Shown here one piece after another: positions 1 through 10,040 of a stretch of DNA of 25,093 bases. The notes below the pieces were generated by a model. It saw only the letters and a list, made by a program, of their open reading frames with translations. It was not told the DNA's origin and made no database searches. This DNA comes from Chara braunii (Eukaryota; Streptophyta; Charophyceae; Charales; Characeae), in the NCBI GenBank assembly GCA_003427395.1, contig BFEA01000259.1, positions 1,867,190 through 1,892,282 of the forward strand, in the 5' to 3' direction. Each line of letters opens with the position of its first letter. The first letter of the stretch is position 1. A program made the position numbers and the translations under genes.

Positions 1-364
1 TTTTTTTTTTAATGGGTGCAATGCTCTCTAATAAAACTTACCTTAATTAATTTCCTCTGATTTTCGGGCTAATTCAGTCCTGGGAAGTCCTTGACATCCC
101 GGGGACAATAACAAGTCCTTTTCTGGGGAAGTATTTGACATTCCGGCATGAAAGTGGCCGATCTGCATTCTGCCTGGTAACGAGGAGTTGTGAGGTGAGG
201 AGCTCAATAACAACGATTCGTGGCACGCAGTGCATGGAGAGAGAGTGAGGGAGTGATGCGCGAAGAGGAAATGGATGCGCAAAGAGTGGAAAAGCGGGCG
301 CGCAGAAAGGAAGAGCACGCAAACAAGAAAGAAGGTGGTCGTGTAGAAGAAGGAGACGCGCGGG
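1..364. other. Non-coding start of window
   Basis: The window opens with a T run at 1-10. The rest is mixed sequence that becomes purine-rich from about 235. Short open frames exist on both strands but overlap each other and have no recognisable domain. I see no gene here. Confidence 0.5.
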
Positions 365-414
365 GAGAAGAAGAAGAAGAAGAAGAAGAAGAAGAAGAAG
401 AAGAAGAAAAAGAA
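365..414. repeat. (GAA)n microsatellite
   Basis: About 15 near-perfect GAA units sit inside a longer purine-rich stretch (about 235-450). The Glu-rich or Ser-rich short ORFs across it are by-products of the repeat. Confidence 0.9.
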
Positions 415-479
415 GGGGAGATGGGGAGAAGGAGAGGAGAAGAGAGGAGGGATGGATGCGACTTACCTGTCACCTACCA

Positions 480-904
480 TCAACTTCGGACGTAAGTATC
501 AGGGAGAACAACTGCAACTTGTTGTGATGTTGTCTTCTTGTCCGCATTCACAACGGCGCGCTGCGACTGGTAAGGAGGTGTCGGGACTTGGTAGGGTCTC
601 TTTGCCATCCAAGATGTGCTGGAGAGCGGTGGCACAACTGGCCTCGGCCTTGCATCTGCTGCTTACCATATCTGAGGGTGGAGACTGGTGGGATGAGCGA
701 TGCATCCGCCGACATCGTGAGGTTGGTCCGCCATCCGCCCGATTTGTTGGAATGCGCGCATGCGTCTGTGTTGTGGTCTCGGTATGCTGTACATTGTGAC
801 GGATCGTGTAGCGTTGAGAGAGGGAGACGACCTCGACAACGACAATGAGGGCGACAATGACGATGACCACGAGAGAAAGAATAAGTGTCTCATATCTCAG
901 GGCC
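480..904. other. Unassigned intergenic sequence
   Basis: No repeat, RNA gene or recognisable protein can be seen. Overlapping ORFs of 62-152 codons occur on both strands, as expected by chance in moderately GC-rich DNA. None shows a domain, a signal peptide or codon bias. Confidence 0.4.
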
Positions 905-1109
905 GCCTTCATGGTACTACTATCGATAAAACAAACAAAGATGAATGAATCTACCACTACAACACTGTGATGTACATTACTACTTGTGTGTGCATGTATG
1001 TGTGTTCCGCGGCTGGCCTCACGATACTTCCATTGATAAGATGAGTGAAATCATATCAATCTACCGCTAGGATATGGAAACATACACTACTGCACTGCGT
1101 GTATGAGAG

Positions 1110-1114
<5 letters not shown>

Positions 1115-1180
<66 letters not shown>
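1115..1180. repeat. (GA)n microsatellite
   Basis: About 33 uninterrupted GA units inside the second copy of the ~150 bp tandem array. Confidence 0.95.
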
Positions 1181-1184
<4 letters not shown>

Positions 1185-1414
1185 CATCGATAGGATAAAC
1201 AAAAACAAACGAATATTCACGAATGAGCAAAATCGCATAAATCTACCACTGAAATATGGAAATAAACACTACTTCTGTATGTATGCGTGTGAGCGTGTGC
1301 TGATCTTGCGGCTGGCGTCGTGGCTACTTCCATCGAGAAGATGAGCAAAATCGGTTGAATTTTTCCCTAGAACATGGAAGTATACATTGGCATACTTAGT
1401 TGTTTAGCTATGCG

Positions 1415-1418
<4 letters not shown>

Positions 1419-1464
<46 letters not shown>
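1419..1464. repeat. (TG)n microsatellite
   Basis: About 23 uninterrupted TG units inside the fourth copy of the ~150 bp tandem array. Confidence 0.95.
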
Positions 1465-1466
<2 letters not shown>

Positions 1467-1819
1467 CCTATCGCGCAACGGACCTCATAGTACTTCCATC
1501 GATAGGATAAGCAAAATCGAATGAATAAACCACTAAAAACGGAAAAGTACACTCCCACACGAACACACCTACTACTAAAACGTGGAAAAGTGCATTACTA
1601 CTCATGTGCGTATGTGTGTGTATATGTATGTGTACGTATGAGTGTGCGCAGGTATGTGAGTGTGTTTGTGTGTGTGTGAGGGAAAGAGAGTTAGAGCAGG
1701 AAAACGCACTCACCTCGACAATGGGTGAAGCCTGATAGGTGACATAAAAAACTGAAGCACAACGCACCCTTTTTTTTACTGTATCGGATCGGAAAACTAT
1801 TTTATATACATTCACAATC

Positions 1820-1822
<3 letters not shown>

Positions 1823-1887
<65 letters not shown>
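1823..1887. repeat. (TTA)n microsatellite
   Basis: About 21 TTA units directly to the left of a candidate hAT-like element. TTA-rich sequence resumes to the right of that element at about 2651-2675, as if the element had landed in TTA-rich DNA. Confidence 0.95.
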
Positions 1888-1890
<3 letters not shown>

Positions 1891-1892
<2 letters not shown>

Positions 1893-2631
1893 GGGTTGCC
1901 GGTGTTCGGGACAAGCCGAACGCCCAAACGTCCGACACCCCCTCTCGACTCGTTCGGCCGCTCGACCGAACACCGAAAAAAAAAAAAAAACATTTTGAGA
2001 AATGTAAAAAAATATATGTTATGCAAAAAAATAAACTAAACGACATTTGCCTCAACGTTACATCCAAGTTCTTTACCAAATTTGAAATAAAAATCAAACA
2101 CTAAAAATAAGTAATAATAATAAAAATTAGAAAAAAAATAAAATGAGAGTGAAATTATTGAGTGGGCGAGCACGTTTTTGACACCACCATCTTTGGCGAT
2201 TATTATTATTATTATTTTTTTTTATGACAAATTCCATGAAATGTTTTGTATAGGTATCTTACATAATAGAGAATCTACAAATAAAGTTTGAAAAAACAAT
2301 AATTTTTTTTATTCCCTGAAATAAAGGAAAAACGAAAAGTGAAAAGAGAAAAAAAACAAATTAGTGAGTGGGCAAACAAGTTTTGAGACCACCATCTTTG
2401 ATGGTTTTTGAATCATTTTTCATTTGTTTTTGACTAAACAGAATGACTTCAAAATTAAGAGGGAGATACCTTACATCACGAAGAACAGAAAAAAAAAAAT
2501 GATATTTAGGTGTCGAATAATTTTTTGCGGGTTCCGAACCCCTTCAAGTTGGGGACCCGTATGAGGACCCGAACGCCCGAATGTTCGGGGGTCAGCTTAG
2601 GGGCCTCTGTACGTTCGGCCTGGCAACCGTG
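1891..2631. mobile_element. Candidate non-autonomous hAT-like element
   Basis: The left end reads CAGGGTTGCC (1891-1900). The reverse complement of the right end (2622-2631) reads CACGGTTGCC, a 9/10 match. CAGGG-type ends are typical of the hAT superfamily. The 8 bp next to each end (attactat, gttatgat) agree at 5 of 8, so a target duplication is only suggested. Both ends carry CGAACGCC/TTCGGG motifs, and the AT-rich interior has no ORF. If real it is an old, internally deleted copy. Confidence 0.45.
2144..2480 (+). repeat. Internal ~205 bp direct duplication
   Basis: GTGAGTGGGC followed about 20 bp later by ACCACCATCTTTG occurs at about 2160-2194 and again at about 2365-2400. Each copy is followed by a T-rich stretch and by GGTATCTTACAT or GATACCTTACAT. 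The copies lie inside the candidate hAT-like element. Confidence 0.7.
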
Positions 2632-2950
2632 GTTATGATTTTATGATTTTGTTATTATTATTATTGTTCTTATTATAGTCGTTCTCCATTCTTAGTATTT
2701 ATTACCGTGCTTCAATCTTAGCCAAGAAATATGGCTATGTACATTGGAGGAAATGAGGAATAGAGGACGGGGGAAAGATGTGTGAGAAAAAGGAACGCAG
2801 AGCAAAAAGGAGAAGAAGAAAATCGTGGAAGAGGAAACAAATGCAAGCAGAAGGAAAACTTCTTCCGTAAAGATGATTGATACGTTGGACGACTCATTAG
2901 GGTAGAGGGGGCAATCCCGTGAAATAAGGTAAAGTGTGGGGTGCAGTTAA

Positions 2951-3034
2951 AGAAGAAGAAGAAGAAGAAGAAAAAGAAGAAGAAGAAGAAGAAGAAGAAG
3001 ACGAGGAAGAAGAAGAAGAAGAAAAATGAGGAGG
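2951..3034. repeat. (GAA)n microsatellite, imperfect
   Basis: GAA units with AAA and GAC interruptions lie inside a purine-rich block (about 2750-3060). The Lys-rich and Ser- or Phe-rich ORFs through it follow from the repeat. Confidence 0.9.
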
Positions 3035-3059
3035 AAGAGAAGGGAGGAAAACGAAAGTG

Positions 3060-3731
3060 GAGTAGAACACGTACCTCGATAGCAAACACACTTCAACGCT
3101 CTCACTTGTCCTGCACCTCTTGAGTCGAATCCACAAAGTCAAACTGCAGGTAAGTTCGATATGCCTTTCTTTCTCCTCCCGTTAATTCACCCGATCATGT
3201 TTTCTGGTAGTAATGGTAGATAAGGGCAAACGAAATCTCGTAGATAATGTCTAAGAGAGAGAAAAAAAAAAAAATGGTTTCTTGTCCATCGCTCGACCAC
3301 TTTTGTTATATTATTATTATAATTATAATTGTTGTTACTATTTCATTGCCTGTACCGTTTGTTCTGATCTGATTGCTAACACAATCAGATATATGCATGT
3401 GAGCCCCGTGCCTGGCTAGAACCATGACCGACTTTGTGCACACAGGCCTAGAGCAAGTCCGAGTGCACACAAGGTCATCTAAATGGGAGAATGTGAGGAT
3501 GAAATGAAAAGGTAGAGAGAAGAAAAGAACGAAGGAGACAAAGAAGAGGGTGAGGAAAGAAATAAGGAAAAAGGATGAGGAGAATGAAAAGGAAAAAAAA
3601 AAAAAAATAGAGACGCGAAACAAGAAGAGAGACTATGTTCTTCCTCGTTCCCATCCTATAGACCAGTGTTTGTACTACCTTTAACTGTGTTGTATCTGAT
3701 TAATGTATGGATATAAAATATTGGCACAGAA
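3060..3731. other. Non-coding stretch with homopolymer tracts
   Basis: It contains an A run near 3259-3274, a TTA/TTAT-rich patch near 3305-3330, a purine-rich stretch at 3480-3620 and an A run at 3594-3607. No gene or RNA is recognised. Confidence 0.5.
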
Positions 3732-4080
3732 CAGGTGATAGGATAAGGCTTTTGTGTGAGGAACATCCTATTACTCGTTTGTACACACGTACATATGTTA
3801 GATTGCTAGATTGACAAACTTCAAGTGGGGTACCCCTGTGTGGGTCATTCCATGGTCCGTCTGAGTCTAAACCAGTTAGTCTAAAAATAAGTGGTAGGAT
3901 ACTCATGTGTGAGTGATCCTACTGCTCATTCGAATTCATACAAACTAGTAAGTATGAGATTAAGGCTCCAGTGAGGGTCTTCTTACTTCATACTTACATT
4001 AGATCGAACTATATTTCATGTAGGACCGTGTTGATAGGAAGGGGGAGTTGAAACTTTGTTAACCCGTGTGTGATTGCAGA
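3732..4080 (+). repeat. Chain of related stem-loops
   Basis: At least three imperfect hairpins follow one another, each with a loop like TGTGTGAG or GTGAGG. The first (about 3734-3776) pairs ATAGGAT with ATCCTAT. The second (3891-3928) pairs GTAGGATACTCA with TGAGTGATCCTAC around TGTG, with one bulge. The third (3948-3997) pairs GTAAGTATGA with its complement. Similar TGTGTG loops without clear stems sit near 3838 and 4068. Loop spacing is 64-96 bp. No coding potential is visible. Confidence 0.6.
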
Positions 4081-4616
4081 TCATCTTAATCAAGAGGATT
4101 CATTATGAGTCTATGCAAGACTACATATAGTTGCCATATGGTAACAGATTGGTTCGCCGGCTAAACCCTCACTCACCTTTGACACCAACACTTTACATAT
4201 ACCTCTGCACTGAAATGCATTTTTGTTTTTCGTATCATTGTCTGAAGGTTCTGTGTTTGGTTAAAAGAGGTCCTTGTATGACTGAATGACTGAGTCGAAA
4301 AGAGAATGTCTAACTGAGAGGTTTGAAAGCGTAAGTGTAATGTTTGTGAAAGTGAATGAATGATTGACTCTACTAGGATTGTGTAATGTGATTGACTCTT
4401 GTTTGCAGGTCAGTAAAACAACCAACCACATGTTATTCACACAACTCGCATTGATAAACTTATGCTTACCTGAGCCTCGACTCAGACACTTCGTCGACGC
4501 TGAACCTTTGTTTGTTTGGTTTGGATTTTCGACTTTACTCCTTTCTTAATGCTAAATAGATTAGGATAATTGACAAGGCCAAAAACATGACCCATGTTGT
4601 ATTTTTAAAAGACAAT
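4081..4616. other. Unassigned AT-rich sequence
   Basis: No repeat or RNA is recognised. A 61-codon plus-strand frame at 4364-4549 has no domain and no homologous copy in the window, so I do not call it a gene. Confidence 0.4.
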
Positions 4617-4694
4617 GAGCCTACCTTTATTTTTTGATACATGTTTGAAAGGCTGCGAACCAACTTTTATTTGCGATGCGTGTTTGAAAGGCTA
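4617..4694 (+). repeat. 39-bp tandem duplication
   Basis: TGTTTGAAAGGCT occurs at 4642-4654 and 4681-4693. The preceding ~26 bp (GAGCCTACCTTTATT and GAACCAACTTTTATT) also match, giving two adjacent diverged units of 39 bp. Confidence 0.75.
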
Positions 4695-4899
4695 AGAGCT
4701 CATTGTTTGTTACTCTTCCAAAAAAAAATGAAGACTTTATTAATTCTGATGTTGTATTTACTTTGTGTGAAAGTGTAAAGACATCTCTTTGCTTTTCAGT
4801 CTCAACCTTTGAACTGTATCCATTATGTGCGTATCGATTTCGAAGAACTTATATAACATATATAATTTATGGGTGAAGTGCATATAAATTATGACATAG

Positions 4900-5400
4900 T
4901 ATACATGAAAGATCGTCAGTCCATGAATTGTAAGTCGGTCCAGGAGATTAGTGCCCTGATGCCCGACACGTAAAGGGGTCAGTCTTAGGAGTTCAACCGC
5001 GCGTATGCCTATGCTACGACGATCGAGTAAACGTCCTCGGGTGACTTACCTCTGCGATTGTAAGTAAAAACTTTCGTACGTGAGTAAGTAGCTCAACAAA
5101 TATACATCTACCTAAGGGTAGTGACAACCCCTTAGGGAGAGGTGAGTTATACCTCGCAGAGCTCTGTCTTGTTGCAGGGAGCCGCGAGAGGTATAGCTGG
5201 CATGCACGGTCGGAGTGGTATTTCCGCTAACTCAAAAACAATACCTTAATTCTGTGTGATACGACCGTGAGGTCATGCGCTCACTGCAGGGTGTGGGACC
5301 GCCGTGCCCAACAGAGCGTTATAAAGTGCATCGGTCCTGCAGGAGGACCCTCCGGGCCGCTGTCGGTGTGAATACCCTTACAAGGGTATCCACCCTGTTT
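4900..5400. other. Hairpin-rich block of unknown nature
   Basis: Several strong inverted repeats lie close together in a block less AT-rich than its surroundings. CCTAAGGG at 5111-5118 pairs with CCCTTAGG at 5129-5136 (10-nt loop). TATACCTCGC at 5148-5157 pairs with 5184-5195 with one bulge. GGTCCT and AGGACC pair near 5330-5350. ATACCCTT at 5372-5379 pairs with AAGGGTAT at 5382-5389. It could be part of an LTR or a MITE, but I found no paired terminus and no primer-binding site. Confidence 0.4.
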
Positions 5401-5583
5401 TTTGCAAGCGACATAAGATAAGTTTGGTTTAAAATTTAAGTATACCGCGCAAGACGCGACTGCGTCTGCAGTTTACGTTGACTGGATGGTTGACTAGAAC
5501 AGAGAGCGTGTGGATGCGAAAGTTTAAGACGCATGTGATCATTTAATTGTTGATGGCTGAAAAACCGGTATGATCGCCGACCG

Positions 5584-5602
5584 ATTTTTTTTTTTTTTTT
5601 TT
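5584..5602. repeat. Poly-T tract (T19)
   Basis: An uninterrupted T run. It could be the reverse-strand A tail of a minus-strand retroelement such as the LINE-like unit at 6985-8267, but no target duplication was found to support that. Confidence 0.8.
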
Positions 5603-6316
5603 TGATTAAATTAGGATTGAAAAATATTTTGTCTCCTGATTGATGTGTTTTTTTATGACTTGTGCGTACGTGCGAAAGACGGCTTCGACAACAATATGAT
5701 TTTTGAAAACGTTTCGGTAGGTCTGCGAGTCGCACAATATCGATTTATTTAGGTGTCCGTCAAAGCTAGACCCAGACTTGGGCCTAGCGCTATTGGTTAC
5801 AACATCGGATTTTCATCTGAGAGCTTCAGAGATCGAGATCAAGTAGCGATGGCGTGGAATATTTGGGTAGCGCGAAGGGACCGAGGGTTGAAGGTCGGCG
5901 GGGCTATCCCCCTTGTTTTTGCTGTCGGCGGCGTCAGAACGACGCTAACATTTTCTTTTTCCTCATTCGTCATATTCTGACAATTGAAAGTTTCTAAATA
6001 TTTTATTTATTTATTTAAATATATTATCTTTGCTCTGGCGTTCCTTGACTGGGACGCAGTGTTGGATTTAGAGATCGTCATGGCGGTCGAGGAACTTGAG
6101 AGCGCGCTCCTTTGGCTGACCGATGGGTCCACGTGTTCGGGGTGTTGGCGAAAGTCCTCTATTATGCCGTTGCTGAGGATAGGAGCGAGAGTTTTTTTTA
6201 AACCGGTCAGATTTGGACGGGAAGGCCTTTCGGGCCGTCTTCTTCATTTTAGTAGAGAAAACTACGGCGTGGTCTGGGTTTGAGTTTGTAATTGCACTAA
6301 GGCAAAGGGGCCGGTA
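5603..6316. other. Unassigned sequence
   Basis: Plus-strand frames at 5753-5980 and 5984-6283 are open but carry no recognised domain. The minus strand is broken by stops. It may be remains of the LINE-like element to the right, but I cannot show it. Confidence 0.35.
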
Positions 6317-6450
6317 ATGCTAAACGTATATGACCTACGTTTCGGATCCGGTGAGGTCACATGGGGGTGTGTTGTGGTCGCGGGATTGCTTGAAGTGCGA
6401 TTACAAGTTGTTTTCGTGACTGCGCCAAAGTTACCTCCTTATGGTATTAC
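6317..6450 (+). repeat. Dispersed repeat, copy 1 of an inverted pair
   Basis: The segment matches the reverse complement of about 14830-14945. Shared blocks include ATGGGGGTGTGTTGTG (14/16 or better in the partner), then CTTGAAGT/CTCAAGTTGAA, then TTTTCGTGACTG/TTTTTGTGACTG and AAGTTACC/CAGTTACC. A 125-codon plus-strand frame (6317-6694) covers it but has no recognised domain. Both copies may be decayed pieces of one transposable element. Confidence 0.6.
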
Positions 6451-6984
6451 GGGGAACCCCATAGCAGCCACACCCATGCTCAAGCCTCCAACGAAGGAAC
6501 ATGGGGGAGCTGCACCCGACAGCAGGTGGGCGATGTGGGTCAGGTGCCAGCCGGTAACATTAGGGTCGGGCTTCTTCGATGGGCCAGTCACTGTGCCTCC
6601 CCTCCGGTCCTCTCCCCCTATGAGTGTCCAGGCGATCTCTGCTCAATGCCACTCGGGGAGGACCAACGGTATATTTCTAGGTGACGGGCGCTAGGTTGTT
6701 CCTCGATTGAAAAGTTGAGGTTAGCACACCGCTTAGGGCGGAGGCGAGGTGACAGTCAGTGGGCAGAGAACAAATCTGGACGGCCTTTGGTGCTAGGTGC
6801 AGGTGGGACAGAGGGGCGCGGCGCTGGCTGAAGAGACATGGAAGGCGGCCGAAGAGACAGGGAAAGCGCAGGAAAGCCAGAACGGGCGCTAGCGTGGTGG
6901 AGCAAAGTCGCTGAGGCAACGAAGCGAACGCAAAAAGGGACGAGCAGAGGGAGGAAAGAAAGAGTGAACTGGGACACGCAGTTG
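6451..6984. other. Possible decayed tail of the ORF1-like gene
   Basis: On the minus strand the sequence continues below the ORF1-like pseudogene as Pro-, Ser- and Thr-rich frames broken by stops. Plant L1 ORF1 proteins often have long variable low-complexity tails, so this may be a continuation, but nothing diagnostic is present. Confidence 0.25.
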
Positions 6985-8267
6985 CACTAGGTGCTAGCGG
7001 GCTGTGGAGGTGCGTGGGTATAATTGCCGGACAGTTCGTTCGTCGAACTTGGGTATAGGGGCGAAAGTCCGTCGAATCGTCTACTAGGTTCGTCCGGCAC
7101 AGGCGTTGGCGGGGGTTTCAGTGGGTTCGACTTGTTTTCCTTCAGGGGGTCTCTCTCCTTCCCTTCCCCTCCCTGCTTCTCCCTTTCCCTTTCCCTTTCC
7201 TTCCCCTTCTTTCCCTTCTCATTCCTCTTTTGTGGTTCCTCCTTCTCCTTTTCCTCCTCCTTGTCTTTTCCCTTTTCCTCCTTATCTTTCCCCTTCCCCT
7301 TGCCTCCCTGATTCTCCTTCCCGCCCTGCTTCACTTTCTCTGCGCCTTCCGTAGGACCTGGTTTCCCATCACGGCCCTTGCCTTTCACAGCGTCTACGTA
7401 ACTATTTTTGCTTGCCTTGGAGCATCCTGAATCTCCTTCCCAATGGAAGTGTTTTCTGCAAGTAGGGCACTAGGGTGTGGTGGCGCAGACTACTTCGATG
7501 TCTACATATCCGTCATCGCCCAGATCGACTACTAAGTACTGTTTATAACATAATCGAGCTGCCGACTCCAGATCGAATCGGATGTTCATCAGACTTGGGG
7601 ATTCACGATCCTTGTAGGCCGGAAACTCTTTTATCACTTTCCAAAGGCATCTTTGACCGGGCCATACAGAGGGGCAAGGGCTGCGATGGGGACCTGTTGG
7701 CAACAGATCCAAAAGAATCTGTGCTTGGAGACCTCCCGCCATTCCCAAAGCTCATGTTCTGTCATCCACGGTTGGAATGAGACTGAGTACATTTTATTAT
7801 CCAATTCTACCTTCGTTTCACCTACGCGGATCATCCAAGTCGCTATCTCTTTGGCTGAGGCTACGTAGGTTACCAGTTTCCTACCCTCATTATGGAACAA
7901 CCCTCTCTTCGGGGGGGTCAAAACCCGCCCTTGCGTAGCCCAACCATTCTCATAGACACGAACAATTCTTTCTTTTAGGTCTATTGGTAGGGACGTTGAC
8001 TCGTCCCCAAAGAAAATAGTGACCGCGTGCTCCCGTAGCCATTATGCTTGAATGCGATAAAATTTCGGGTTTATTGTCACTTTGACATAATCGGCCCCCA
8101 CTTCCACCGTGTTAGGAGCTATTTTCTTAGGGAGAATTCCATTCGTATAACACTGGGAGTCAGTGGGATAGAATACCCCTAATTCGTTGCTTTTCCTCCT
8201 CCGCTATGGGCTGGGGCGGGGACGGTGAACCGCCTTCTGACAAGTCCATCGAGGAAGCTCCCGACAT
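6985..8267 (-). pseudogene. L1-type LINE ORF1 (gag-like) pseudogene
   Basis: Read on the minus strand from ATG at 8265-8267, successive frames form one decayed protein of about 427 codons. A short acidic N-terminus leads to a region with WMTEHELWEW, FWICCQQVPI and YGPVKDAFGK, a basic VIKEFPAYKD segment, and MNIRFDLESA with YLVVDLGDDG. A zinc knuckle follows, CPTCRKHFHWEGDSGC (7422-7469, CX2CX4HX6C). The C-terminal ~130 residues are a Lys/Glu/Gly-rich tail and a Pro-rich stretch. This order matches DUF4283 plus CCHC zinc knuckle proteins encoded by ORF1 of plant L1 elements, which bind RNA and package the element. It is broken by a frameshift near 8175-8185, TAA at 8042-8044, a frameshift near 7637-7650 and TAG at 7470-7472. 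No ORF2 (endonuclease/RT) was found next to it. A Ty3-type gag is the main alternative. Confidence 0.6.
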
Positions 8268-8885
8268 GTTTACGGGCTTGGAGCATAATAAGTATACCAA
8301 CCACTAACATTAATAATAAAAGCACGGACTACGACAAATCGAAAACACCTAAATTAAGAGACTTAAATTAACCGGCTATAGTTAGTAAATTAACCAGAGG
8401 TTTTTCAGAATTCGGACAACTAGTGTTTTGCGCTTTCCCCAGATTGCGTGGAACGGGCGTACCTGGGCTCTATCGCCGGAATCCGTTACACCGACGCTCG
8501 TGGGCTTCGGCCTTCCTACCGACTCTTGTTGTTATCTCCTCCAATTGGTTCCGCACGCCTCAATCTCCGTGTGATCCAACGGTTCTCCTCTGGGGGAGTA
8601 CCCAAAGCTGGCTCATCTGTCTCCTCGTACGGCGTCTACCGGGGGGTGGACTCTGTTCAGTCCTCCGGTATTCCACGGTAGGAACGCACCATAACAGTTA
8701 TTGTGTGAACAGGTGTCTGGATTATCTTTCTCTCTCGGAATTACCGATGGAGATGGGTTACAGGCAAACGGAGCGTCGTGACGAAGAGGCGCCCATAAGA
8801 AAACCCACTACCGTTCCCGGCAAGGTTTCCTACGGTTAGCGCTTCGAAGCGGTGCTGCGTTACCGACCTCCCTTCTTTGGGGCGT
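8268..8885 (-). other. Possible 5' untranslated region of the LINE-like element
   Basis: A more GC-rich block (about 8400-8880) lies directly upstream of the ORF1-like pseudogene and gives way to AT-rich DNA at about 8890. Plus-strand frames at 8423-8839 overlap one another and have no domain. The position and the composition step suggest the element's 5' region, but this is not proven. Confidence 0.3.
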
Positions 8886-8889
8886 CATG

Positions 8890-9252
8890 TTCAGGTCTTT
8901 AAAATAGTTTAAAAATTATTATGATAATATTACCTTTTTTCTTGTTTTTATTTTCTTACTCGAGTTTGATTGGGAATTCGGGGATGACTCCTGGGCAAAA
9001 GTTGTTTATAGATGAATGTTTCCGCATAACATATATTTGTTACAAAAGTTCGTTTTTATTTTTCCACTTTTTTTCCTAGTTTTTTTTATCTTTTATTTCA
9101 ATTTATTTGTTTTTTGTGTTTTTGATTTTTCACTCGAGTATGGTACAGACTGTTGCGATGAGTCTCGAGTAAAAGTTGTTTGAAATATCATTTTGCTTAA
9201 CATTTTTTTTTTTTTTGCCAGAGTTTTTCGATGATTTTTTTTTTTTACGGGA
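8890..9252. other. AT-rich non-coding spacer
   Basis: T-rich sequence with T runs near 9204-9216 and 9236-9246. No feature is recognised. Confidence 0.5.
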
Positions 9253-9324
9253 GTACGTGTACGTGCGTACGTGCCGCGTACACAAATACGTGTACGCGTG
9301 TACGTGCAACCCACGTACACGTAC
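9253..9324. repeat. ACGT-rich fold-back
   Basis: GTACGTGTACGTG at 9253-9265 is perfectly complementary to CACGTACACGTAC at 9312-9324. The 46-bp interior is itself built of ACGTG/GTACGC steps, so several alternative hairpins are possible. Confidence 0.75.
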
Positions 9325-9474
9325 GTCGTGCAACCCTGCAAAAAATACTTTTACACCAGTTGCACCCATCGGTTCCATTTCACTTGTCCAATGGTTTTAT
9401 TCAGACGCCGCGTTCGCGCAGTACGCTGTAAGTCCCAGACCCCTGAGGGACTGATTTGTAAAGTTCTTTTCACC

Positions 9475-10005
9475 CCCATAACCAGTGCCGTACCACCGGT
9501 CACCGTTCACGGGGTCCATGAACGAAGGCCGGTCACCTTTCACGAAAATCATGAAAGGCCTCCGTTCATGGAGTTCACGGTGAGCGGGATCGGTGTTTTT
9601 TTTTTTTTTTGGCTGGAGGGGGGGGTAGTTTGTTTTTCATAGGAGGGTGGGGGACATCGGAGGGCAACTCCCTATAATTTTTTCAAAATTTTATTTTCAA
9701 AAATAATATTTTTTGTAATTAAAAACGAAAAAAAAAAAATCAACCAGCCAAACTAAGCATTTTCGTTTGCTATAGGTCATTTCGATTCTTTTTTTTTTTC
9801 CCAATGTCATCATGCTGTGGGGCTTGAGGCGAATGTACCTGGGNNNAAGTAACAAGGAGAACGAGACACCTGCATCAGACAACCAGCTCGTTAGTAATAG
9901 GGATGTATAAACATATTACACATTGCCCAATTTGATCCAGGAAGCCAGCCAGCTAAAATTCGCTAGTCTGATTGATAGATGATTTAACGCAGCACCCTCT
10001 ACAAA

Positions 10006-10040
<35 letters not shown>

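Larger units (their letters stand above)
912..1614 (+). repeat. Degenerate tandem array, unit about 150 bp
   Basis: Five diverged copies begin near 912, 1024, 1184, 1324 and 1490. Each contains a form of ACTTCCATCGATAAGATGAG, then AAAATC, AATCTACCACTA, ATGGAAA, TACACTACT and a TGTGTATG tract. Two copies carry microsatellites, (GA)n at 1115-1180 and (TG)n at 1419-1464, at the corresponding place after the TACACTACT block. Copy spacing is 113, 160, 140 and 166 bp, the differences coming partly from these expansions. Confidence 0.75.

Noticed and set aside
1468-2097. 209-codon minus-strand ORF
   Set aside because: It runs through (TG)n and (TTA)n tracts and is His/Thr- and Ile-rich for that reason. 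It also crosses the end of the candidate hAT element.
367-3034. CRISPR-like spacing in repeated tracts
   Set aside because: The repeats are microsatellites or diverged tandem units without conserved short direct repeats and unique spacers. The sequence is eukaryotic.
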